Shown: piece after piece, positions 1 through 5,927 of the stretch
Position numbering within the stretch: position 1 is the stretch's first letter
Layout of the letters: every line of letters starts with the position of its first letter
Made by a program: the position numbers and the translations under genes
Notes under the pieces: generated by a model
What the model was told of the DNA's origin: nothing
What the model saw: only the letters and a program-made list of their open reading frames with translations
Databases searched by the model: none
NCBI GenBank assembly: GCA_902772715.1
Contig: CACYBT010000186.1
Span: 1 to 11,419 of the forward strand
Reading direction: 5' to 3'
Length of the DNA: 11,419 nucleotides
Source of the DNA: an uncultured Succinivibrio sp.
GTDB taxonomy: Bacteria > Pseudomonadota > Gammaproteobacteria > Enterobacterales > Succinivibrionaceae

Positions 1-2
1 AA

Positions 3-17
3 TGCTCATGCTGAGCA
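3..17. repeat. Short perfect inverted repeat at the left edge
   Basis: TGCTCA (3-8) and TGAGCA (12-17) are perfect reverse complements separated by 3 bases, immediately before the terminator hairpin at 25-53. It may be the tail of a structured transcript or the end of a gene lying left of the window. The window starts too close to say which. Nothing else identifies it. Confidence 0.4.
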
Positions 18-24
18 CACATTA

Positions 25-53
25 AAAAAAACTTCCTCCGCGGAAGTTTTTTT
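25..53. terminator. Rho-independent terminator, probably bidirectional
   Basis: The stem is a run of A followed by ACTTCC (to 36), a 5-base loop TCCGC (37-41), then GGAAGT running into a T tract (to 53). The pairing covers 12 base pairs (25-36 with 42-53), and the arms end in A-rich and T-rich tracts, so it can terminate in either direction. It probably ends a gene or operon whose coding part lies left of position 1. No minus-strand gene in the window needs it. Confidence 0.8.
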
Positions 54-416
54 AAAGGAAAAAATGAGTTACTATTCACAGTCTATAATGAAGGCATCAA
101 TTTAAGAGCTTTATGACTTAAGCTGTAAATAAAACTAATGAACACTATGAGCACATTTTGGTAGAATTAACCTAGGAGAACTATGGTCAACCTCAAAGAC
201 AAAAATATAACTTGCAAACCAGTTTATCTAGTATCGCGATCTTTTCTCATCCCGCCCAAAATTACTGCTGTTTTCTGTGTATCTGTTATGAATTAGAAAA
301 TGCATAGCTAAAACACAGTGCCGACATGATATTAGAATACATCTTTAGATATATTTTTTTAACAACAAAACCTTTATACTAAGGGATATTTAGGATTAAA
401 AAAAGAGTATCAGACC
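54..416. other. AT-rich intergenic region upstream of rmuC
   Basis: This stretch of about 360 bases has no convincing long gene. A perfect TATAAT sits at 84-89 on the plus strand but I find no -35 box at proper spacing. A second -10-like element, TATACT (375-380), lies 36 bases before the rmuC start. The bases about 17 upstream of it are only a T-rich run (352-358), so this is at best a weak rmuC promoter. A T7 run at 354-360 has no stable hairpin in front of it and is not a terminator. One short ORF with a Shine-Dalgarno-like sequence (183-296) is listed separately. Confidence 0.5.
183..296 (+). CDS. Doubtful small ORF, 37 codons, unknown
   Basis: An ATG at 183 opens a 37-codon frame ending with TAG at 294-296. 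The peptide starts MVNLKDKN and its second half is fairly hydrophobic (FLIPPKITAVFCVSVMN). AGGAG at 174-178 lies only 4 bases before the ATG, a strong Shine-Dalgarno core at a rather short distance. The perfect TATAAT at 84-89 could drive it. I recognise no family. A frame of this length is expected by chance in AT-rich DNA, so it is listed only because of the ribosome-binding-like sequence in a gap that otherwise has no gene. An alternative is non-coding leader DNA of rmuC. Confidence 0.2.
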   Translation: MVNLKDKNITCKPVYLVSRSFLIPPKITAVFCVSVMN

Positions 417-2069
417 ATGTCCCCAACTGTCCTCCTAAACGAACCTACTATCTTAATTTATCTCATCAGTGCTCTTAGTATTGTTACTGTCATTGTACTA
501 ATGTTTTTCTTTAAAGCAAACCGCCGTTATCAGCACAAAAAACATGAATTACAGGAAAAAATAAGGGAATTTGAGAGCCTTTACTCTCAGTTCAATCAGC
601 AAAAGGAAGAACATAAAAACCTTGAAAATCAGTATGCAATCCTCAACCTTGAATACCAGAAAAGTCATAGTGAGGCTAAAAAAAATGAGGATTACTACCA
701 AGCACTAAATGAGCGATATCATCTGCTTGAAAAGCACAACCAGAGTGTTACCTCAGCCCTACATGGCTATGAGGACAATATACGAATTCTTACTGAAAAA
801 AATACACAGTTAACCCGTCAAAATGAGGAACTGCATCTCAAGATTACTCAGACTCTTGAACAGAATCTTAATCTTGCTGAAAAGAAGGAAGAATACTCAA
901 AATACATTGCAACACTAGAATCACGTCTTGAAAGTGAAAGCCGTATCAAAGATCAGAATGAGGAAAATCTCATAAAGTCCCAGAAAATGCTTGAAGAGAG
1001 ACTCAATACTCTATGTGAAAGATTTGTGAATAAAGGTGCAGAGGGACTAAACGAACAGTCTCAGAAAACCATGACCGCGGTTATCACACCTTTACGCGAG
1101 GAACTTGATAAATTCCGTAATATGATTTATGAGGGACGTAAAGAACAACAGCAGCGTGACGGTGCCTTTGCCAATGAATTAAAAAATCTTAAGGAGTCTT
1201 CCCTGTCTCTGACCAAGGAGGCTCAAGAACTTGCCAATTCCCTGCGTCACGGAGTCAAATCTCAAGGCATGTGGGGAGAACAGCAGCTAGAAAGAGTTTT
1301 AGAGAGTTCAGGTCTCGTCAAGGGACGTGAATACCAGCGGGAGGTAGCGGTTCATCCTGATACACACCTTGATATGAAACACGATAAAACCGTAAGACCA
1401 GATGCCGTTATCAATCTTCCTGACAATCACTGTATTATCATTGATGCCAAATGTTCACTTAGCGCCTACACCAATTTTATCAATGCCATAACACCAAAAG
1501 ATAAAGAACAGGCATTAAAGGAGCATATACAGTCCATTAAGAATCACATTCGTGAATTAAAGGACAAAGGCTATAGTGAGTACTATCGCGAAAGCCTCAA
1601 CAGTCCATCCTTTGTTTTTATGTTTGTCCCCTTTGACGGTGCTCTGTCAGAAGCGCTATATAACGATGCAACCCTTTATGAGACAGCCTCCAAGCAGGAT
1701 ATCTACCTTGTATCACCCTCCTCTCTGCTGCCAGCACTGCGGGTGGTGACTAATCTTTGGATGCTCTCAGAACAGACCAAAAGAGTTAATGAACTTATCA
1801 ACAGTGCCCAGAGTATTTTTGAGAAATTCAAAACAGTAGAAGACCGGCTCGAGACCATAATCCGCAGTCATGATCAGGAGCAGCAGCTGTTAATAGATCT
1901 TAGAACATCAATGATTACCGGAAAAGGCAATCTTAAGGACAAGATTATAAAGTTCAGTCGTAATGGGCAGAGACATATCAGGGAAAACGACGGCAACACA
2001 ATTGATGGTGCTGCCGTTATGCTTGAAAAGAACAGAGATAACCGAGCCGCAAACGACTCGCTGATGTAG
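417..2069 (+). CDS. rmuC: RmuC family DNA recombination protein
   Basis: This 550-residue protein has the full RmuC architecture. A single N-terminal membrane segment (about residues 11-32) is followed by a long charged coiled coil (about 35-205) and the conserved C-terminal domain (about 280-485). Diagnostic motifs are GMWGE (284-288), RPDAVI (327-332), IIDAKCSLSAY (341-351) and FMFVPFDGAL (401-410). D329 with the D343-x-K345 pair fits the PD-(D/E)xK nuclease-like core proposed for the family. In E. coli, RmuC limits rearrangement at short inverted repeats; its biochemical activity is poorly defined. The N-terminal anchor suggests a membrane-tethered protein with its domain in the cytoplasm. 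The ATG at 417 is preceded only by a weak AAAGAG at 402-407, but it is the natural start because it places the membrane segment at the N-terminus. The gene is transcribed alone, convergent with the ilv genes, and its TAG abuts their last stop codon. Confidence 0.95.
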   Translation: MSPTVLLNEPTILIYLISALSIVTVIVLMFFFKANRRYQHKKHELQEKIREFESLYSQFNQQKEEHKNLENQYAILNLEYQKSHSEAKKNEDYYQALNERYHLLEKHNQSVTSALHGYEDNIRILTEKNTQLTRQNEELHLKITQTLEQNLNLAEKKEEYSKYIATLESRLESESRIKDQNEENLIKSQKMLEERLNTLCERFVNKGAEGLNEQSQKTMTAVITPLREELDKFRNMIYEGRKEQQQRDGAFANELKNLKESSLSLTKEAQELANSLRHGVKSQGMWGEQQLERVLESSGLVKGREYQREVAVHPDTHLDMKHDKTVRPDAVINLPDNHCIIIDAKCSLSAYTNFINAITPKDKEQALKEHIQSIKNHIRELKDKGYSEYYRESLNSPSFVFMFVPFDGALSEALYNDATLYETASKQDIYLVSPSSLLPALRVVTNLWMLSEQTKRVNELINSAQSIFEKFKTVEDRLETIIRSHDQEQQLLIDLRTSMITGKGNLKDKIIKFSRNGQRHIRENDGNTIDGAAVMLEKNRDNRAANDSLM

Positions 2070-2573
2070 CTAAGGCTTCATAAAGTGGGAGCCTTTGGCG
2101 ATACCAACAAGACCTGAGCGCACCACTTCCTGGATTTCCACAATTTTACCTAGGGTTTCAATAAAGTTATCACTTTCAGCAGAGCTGCCCACAAATTCCA
2201 GAGTAAAAATCTCCGCATTAAGATCAATAATGCGGGCATGGAAAATATCCGCAAGACTCTTTACCTCATCACGGATACTGCGATTAGGTGTATAAAGTTT
2301 AACCAAAACCAGTTCCCTTTCAAGGCCACCCTCTGCCTCTTCTAAAAGAGCAGATACTCTGAATACACAAACTAGTTTATGCAGTTGTTTTGTAATCTGC
2401 TCGGCCTCATCCTTCTCCCCAGTGGTCAGAATAGTGCATCTTGACAATGTAGGATCATCAGTTGGTGCCACGGTCAGACTGTCAATATTGTATCCGCGCT
2501 GGGAAAACAGACCAACCACACGCGATAAGGCACCAGCCTCATTTTCTAAGAGAATAGAGATGACGTGTCTCAT
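2070..2573 (-). CDS. ilvH: Acetolactate synthase small (regulatory) subunit, copy 2
   Basis: This 167-residue protein is very close to E. coli IlvH (163 residues), the valine-binding regulatory subunit of acetohydroxyacid synthase III. The N-terminal ACT domain (about residues 1-80) opens with LLENEAGALSRVVGLFSQRG and continues GYNIDSLTVAPTDDPTLSR. A second ACT-like domain follows, ending RSGLVGIAKG. Residues matching E. coli N11, G14, N29 and A36, whose changes relieve valine inhibition, are all present, so feedback control is predicted to be intact. Its ATG directly abuts the TAA of the large subunit (no intervening base), with GAGGAG (2583-2588) inside the large-subunit end acting as ribosome site. 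This implies tight translational coupling and a matched pair. The TAG stop abuts the rmuC stop from the opposite strand, leaving no room for a terminator between the genes. Confidence 0.95.
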   Translation of the reverse strand: MRHVISILLENEAGALSRVVGLFSQRGYNIDSLTVAPTDDPTLSRCTILTTGEKDEAEQITKQLHKLVCVFRVSALLEEAEGGLERELVLVKLYTPNRSIRDEVKSLADIFHARIIDLNAEIFTLEFVGSSAESDNFIETLGKIVEIQEVVRSGLVGIAKGSHFMKP

Positions 2574-4292
2574 TTAGTTGTTCTCCTCATCATTAAGCAT
2601 CATGTCAATCATAGAACCGTTAGCACGTTGCCATGGCATGACCTTGGTATTGATATCAGTAATCACATCCACCAGAATAAATTCATCTGGAGACTGCAGT
2701 ACGGCTCTAATGGTATTTTCTAACTGCGCAGAATCCTTGACCCGTATTCCCTTAAAGCCATAGGCCTCAGCCAGTTTGACAAAATCAGGGTTTCCATCAA
2801 GATTAGTGGCACTGTAGCGCTCATCATAGAATACGCTTTGAAACTGTCTTACCATGCCTAAAACAGAATTGTCGAGAATAAACACCTTAATCGGTAGTTT
2901 ATGTTTACGACATACTGCCATTTCCTGCATATTCATCTGGAAAGAGCCGTCACCGGTAATACAGATAACAGGACTCTTAGGGTTGGCAAAACGTGCGCCT
3001 ATGGCAGCAGGTAACCCCACTCCCATGGTGCCAAGTCCCCCCGAAGTCAGAAAATGACGAGGCTTGTCAAAATCAAGGTACTGTGCTGAGAACATTTGAT
3101 GCTGTCCCACATCAGTAGTTATAAAAGGTTCAATCTTCAGTTCCTTGATAACCATGTTCAGAGTTTCCATAAATTCCTGAGGTCTTATCATGTCTGAAGA
3201 CTTGTGGTAGGAAAGACAATTCTTCTTGCGGAAAACCTCGATTTTCTGCCACCACTCACTCAAATCAGCAGGTTCCTTGCCAATCTCATCTAGGGCATCC
3301 AAAATTTGCTGCATAACGGTTCTGGCATCACCTACTATAGGAATATCCGCTCCTACAGTTTTAGAAATCGAGGCCGGATCAACATCAATATGCACCACTT
3401 TTGCCTCAGGACAGAATTTTGAGACAAGATTAGTGGCGCGATCGGCAAAACGGGTACCGACTGCAAAAATCAGATCCGAGTTATGCATGGTTTCATTAGC
3501 CTCGTACAGTCCATGCATGCCAAGCATACCTAGATACTGTTTATCCGTAGTTGGATATCCCGAAATTCCCATCAGCGTACTTATCACCGGAAGATTAAGT
3601 TTTTTGGCTATTTTATAGGCCTCACCAGTTGCATCTCCCTGTACCACACCGCCACCTATCAGCATGACAGGTTTTTGGGCGGATAACAGTGCTGAGGCAG
3701 CGCGTTTAACCTGCCCCTTATGACCAAAAACCGTAGGATTGTAAGAACGTATAGAAACATCCGATTTTGGTTCATAATCAAAAAGATAATTGCGATTCTG
3801 ACAGTTCTTAGGAATATCCACCACTACCGGTCCCTTGCGGCCTGTGGAGGCAATATAAAAAGCCTTACGCAGATTTTTGGCTATATCCTCAGGTTTTTTG
3901 CACAAAAAACTGTATTTGACAACAGGTCTTGTAACGCCCATGGTATCCACTTCCTGAAAGGCATCAGTACCAATAAGAGAGGTGGCAACCTGACCTGTAA
4001 TCAGCACTAGTGGAATTGAATCTCCATAGGCGGTAGCAAGGGCGGTCACGGTGTTGGTGGCTCCAGGACCTGAAGTCACAATTGCCACACCAACCTTACC
4101 GTTAGATCTGGCATAACCGTCGGCCATATGCACCGCTCCCTGCTCATGACGAGCAAGAACATGCATTATTTTAGAATCATACAACTCATTATATATATCA
4201 GTAACCGCTGCTCCTGGATAACCGAAAATAAGATTAACTCCAAGATCCTCTAAAACCCGAACTACCTGCTGGGCTCCATTTAACTTTTCCAT
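2574..4292 (-). CDS. ilvI: Acetolactate synthase large (catalytic) subunit, copy 2, divergent active site
   Basis: A 572-residue, full-length ThDP-, FAD- and Mg-dependent acetohydroxyacid synthase subunit of the IlvI type. It condenses pyruvate with pyruvate or 2-ketobutyrate. Seen: the activating Glu E50 in RHEQ, TSGPGATN, DAFQEVDTMG, and the ThDP motif GDGSF (447-451) through LDN (N475), so the enzyme should be catalytic. Departures from copy 1 and the usual family sequence: YPGAA instead of YPGGA (A28), RFADR instead of RFDDR (A283), GMVRQFQ instead of GMVRQWQ (F484), and MPWQRANG instead of PMQ..GG near the C-terminus. In family knowledge these positions surround the FAD/substrate channel, and the Trp position governs 2-ketobutyrate preference in E. 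coli AHAS II. The start is uncertain: ATG 4292 (MEKLNGAQ) aligns with copy 1; an in-frame TTG at 4298 adds two residues; neither has a clear Shine-Dalgarno, and TGA at 4305-4307 blocks further extension. Confidence 0.95.
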   Translation of the reverse strand: MEKLNGAQQVVRVLEDLGVNLIFGYPGAAVTDIYNELYDSKIMHVLARHEQGAVHMADGYARSNGKVGVAIVTSGPGATNTVTALATAYGDSIPLVLITGQVATSLIGTDAFQEVDTMGVTRPVVKYSFLCKKPEDIAKNLRKAFYIASTGRKGPVVVDIPKNCQNRNYLFDYEPKSDVSIRSYNPTVFGHKGQVKRAASALLSAQKPVMLIGGGVVQGDATGEAYKIAKKLNLPVISTLMGISGYPTTDKQYLGMLGMHGLYEANETMHNSDLIFAVGTRFADRATNLVSKFCPEAKVVHIDVDPASISKTVGADIPIVGDARTVMQQILDALDEIGKEPADLSEWWQKIEVFRKKNCLSYHKSSDMIRPQEFMETLNMVIKELKIEPFITTDVGQHQMFSAQYLDFDKPRHFLTSGGLGTMGVGLPAAIGARFANPKSPVICITGDGSFQMNMQEMAVCRKHKLPIKVFILDNSVLGMVRQFQSVFYDERYSATNLDGNPDFVKLAEAYGFKGIRVKDSAQLENTIRAVLQSPDEFILVDVITDINTKVMPWQRANGSMIDMMLNDEENN

Positions 4293-4366
4293 AATCAAAA
4301 AAAATCACTAATAAAACATAAGTTGCCATCTGTCGACAGCAACTGCCCCATCCTCAAAAGGATGCT
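4293..4366 (-). promoter_or_regulatory. Structured leader before acetolactate synthase copy 2
   Basis: Read on the minus strand after the SUFU gene stop, this short gap holds two hairpins. CATCCT/AGGATG (4349-4354 and 4359-4364) has a 4-base loop. AGTTGC/GCAACT (4321-4326 and 4339-4344) encloses 12 bases and overlaps the palindrome CTGTCGACAG (4330-4339). A run of eight U (4297-4304) precedes the start codon. The U run is about 16 bases beyond the second hairpin, so this is not a normal intrinsic terminator. A weak promoter is also possible (TTGCTG at 4337-4342 and TATGTT at 4315-4320, 16 apart). The hairpins are seen; a regulatory role is inference. Confidence 0.35.
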
Positions 4367-5383
4367 TTAAACTTTTAAAACTTCACCTACTACATCAGGC
4401 CGCGCCGCAATAAACGGAGTAATTCTTATGAGTTTTTTGGCAAAAACCTCAAGCAGCTCCGCTGCACTGTGGCTTTTTCTGTAATTCAGCTCCATAGGTC
4501 TTAACGGAAGCAGTTCAAGGAAGGATACTTCTGTTGCTCCCACACTAAGACTCTGGCTTGACTTGGCATACTCTCCCATGCCGGTCAGCATAGCGCCGAC
4601 AAAATGAGCACCAGTGTCAAACCCACCTTCTTTTTCAAGATAATAGCCAAAACCAATCGGCTTATCTTCAGCAAGGAGAGCCAAAATTACCTCAATTAGC
4701 AGATAAACCTCAAAATTACCCTTTCTGTCCTGATAAAATCTGTAATCCTTAGGCAAACCTAAAGCCAGTTCCACACCTTCAGTATACCCGTCCTCACGTT
4801 TGTAGGTTTTTCCACTTAGTCCAACACTGACAAGTAAGTTATAGTCATGTTCTGCTGTTGGAGCAATTCTGTAGATCTCAACATGATTAACAGAGCATAA
4901 ATGTTCAGGATTACCAAAGTGCTTTCCTATATGTTCAAGAAGAGTCTGCGCCTCTTTATCAGAAACGCCCTTAAATTGAGCAAGTCTTTCTTCAGAACGG
5001 CATATATCAAGCATCCTTGTAATTTTAGAAAAAAGCTCTGCCTGTTCTAGCCTGGTAAAACGCTCTGCTCTTTCAAAGCGAATGAGAGCATCCTGACCTA
5101 ATCCCTTTTTGTAGAGAATATATCCCTCATAAAAAAGATATGTCGGATCGTCCTTGCCACTTAGCGCAAATTGCGACAAAACCAACTGAGCCTTATCTAG
5201 AAGCGAAAGCGGATCAGAGGTCTGATTGGCAGCATTGATATAGGCACGTACCAGCTCAAGACATAATGCATAGTCATTTTCACGATCTTCAAGAAGACTT
5301 ATGATCCTAAAATACTGACGTTCACGATTTAACTCTGCAATCGTTAAAAGCAGCTCTGAAGGTGACTGCATCTGTTCTGACAT
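4367..5383 (-). CDS. Helical-repeat plus suppressor-of-fused (SUFU) domain protein
   Basis: This 338-residue, apparently soluble protein has two parts. Residues about 8-130 are alpha-helical and TPR-like, with a recognisable repeat around DDPTYLFYEGYILYKKG (78-94) and ALIRFERAERF (99-109). Residues about 150-335 match the bacterial SUFU domain pattern: HVEIYRI (167-173), LLVSVGLSG (183-191), EGVELALGLPKDY (202-214) and VSFLELLPLRPMEL (286-299). In bacteria, SUFU-domain proteins are known mainly as predicted immunity proteins of polymorphic toxin systems and as uncharacterised cytoplasmic proteins; no toxin gene is visible here. It lies 39 bases after ilvH copy 1 and 74 before ilvI copy 2, same strand, so it is probably co-transcribed with both. 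The ATG at 5383 has only a weak GGGAT upstream; Met5 (5371) is an alternative. Any role in branched-chain amino acid synthesis would be speculation. Confidence 0.75.
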   Translation of the reverse strand: MSEQMQSPSELLLTIAELNRERQYFRIISLLEDRENDYALCLELVRAYINAANQTSDPLSLLDKAQLVLSQFALSGKDDPTYLFYEGYILYKKGLGQDALIRFERAERFTRLEQAELFSKITRMLDICRSEERLAQFKGVSDKEAQTLLEHIGKHFGNPEHLCSVNHVEIYRIAPTAEHDYNLLVSVGLSGKTYKREDGYTEGVELALGLPKDYRFYQDRKGNFEVYLLIEVILALLAEDKPIGFGYYLEKEGGFDTGAHFVGAMLTGMGEYAKSSQSLSVGATEVSFLELLPLRPMELNYRKSHSAAELLEVFAKKLIRITPFIAARPDVVGEVLKV

Positions 5384-5422
5384 TTACTTTTATCCCGCTG
5401 TAACCATGTCTTCTGAAAACTA

Positions 5423-5926
5423 CTATGTGTGCAAAGAGTGCTCGCCTCTGAAGATGCCACAGACACCGGAACGTACGGTTTCCACGACCTCTGCCTGTTC
5501 ACCCACAGCCTTGAGGAAACGATCAACTTCTAAGGAAGATTCAACAAACTGCAAGATATACTGATCTTGAGTAATATCCACAATTTTAGCGCCAAAAATA
5601 TCACACAGAGTTTTGATTTCTTCGCGCTGGGTATGTCCAATGGCCTTTACCTTTACAAACAGGATCTCGCGTCCCACAATATCAACAGAATTTTCCTCGT
5701 GACTTGAGACCTTGATGACATTTACCAGCTTATGCAACTGTTTGGTGATACGCTCAACTATTGTACCGTCTCCCTTAGTGAGGATGGTAATTCTAGAAAT
5801 GGTATTATCCTCAGTAGGTGCAGCAGTGATATTCTCAATATTATAGCCACGCTGAGAGAATAATCCCACCACACGGGATAAGGCACCCGACTCATTTTCA
5901 AGCAAAATAGAGATAATCTGTCGCAT
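5423..5926 (-). CDS. ilvH: Acetolactate synthase small (regulatory) subunit, copy 1
   Basis: A 167-residue IlvH-type regulatory subunit that binds the catalytic subunit, raises its activity and confers valine feedback inhibition. The N-terminal ACT domain carries LLENESGALSRVVGLFSQRG and GYNIENITAAPTEDNTISR; the positions equivalent to E. coli IlvH N11, G14, N29 and A36 are retained, so valine sensitivity is expected. The C-terminal half ends VRSGVCGIFRG. It differs from copy 2 mainly in the middle (about residues 70-125) and the C-terminal tail, which fits an old duplication or separate origins rather than a recent copy. One base separates the large-subunit TAA from this ATG, and GAGGA (5932-5936) lies 5 bases upstream of the start, so the two are translationally coupled. 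The TAG stop is followed after 39 bases by the SUFU-domain gene. Confidence 0.95.
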   Translation of the reverse strand: MRQIISILLENESGALSRVVGLFSQRGYNIENITAAPTEDNTISRITILTKGDGTIVERITKQLHKLVNVIKVSSHEENSVDIVGREILFVKVKAIGHTQREEIKTLCDIFGAKIVDITQDQYILQFVESSLEVDRFLKAVGEQAEVVETVRSGVCGIFRGEHSLHT

Positions 5927-5927
5927 T

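Noticed and set aside
64..105. 13-codon frame with an AAGGA just upstream (MSYYSQSIMKASI)
   Set aside because: Too short to support; it has no amino-acid run typical of a leader peptide, and no terminator/antiterminator structure or biosynthetic gene follows on the same strand.
341..360. ATCT/AGAT repeat followed by a T7 run, resembling a terminator
   Set aside because: Four-base arms with a two-base loop cannot form a stable hairpin.
326..382. 18-codon frame upstream of rmuC
   Set aside because: No ribosome-binding sequence and no recognisable composition; expected by chance in AT-rich DNA.
2578..4010. Several plus-strand frames of 61-130 codons antisense to ilvI copy 2
   Set aside because: They mirror the coding strand of a clear gene, lack ribosome sites and match no family.
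2574..4292. ilvI copy 2 as a decaying pseudogene
   Set aside because: The frame is intact over 572 codons, catalytic motifs are kept, and the coupled small subunit is highly conserved; the changes look selective rather than random.
5344..5526. 60-codon minus-strand frame overlapping the ilvH copy 1 end and SUFU gene start
   Set aside because: It overlaps two well-supported genes in another frame and has no homology-like features.
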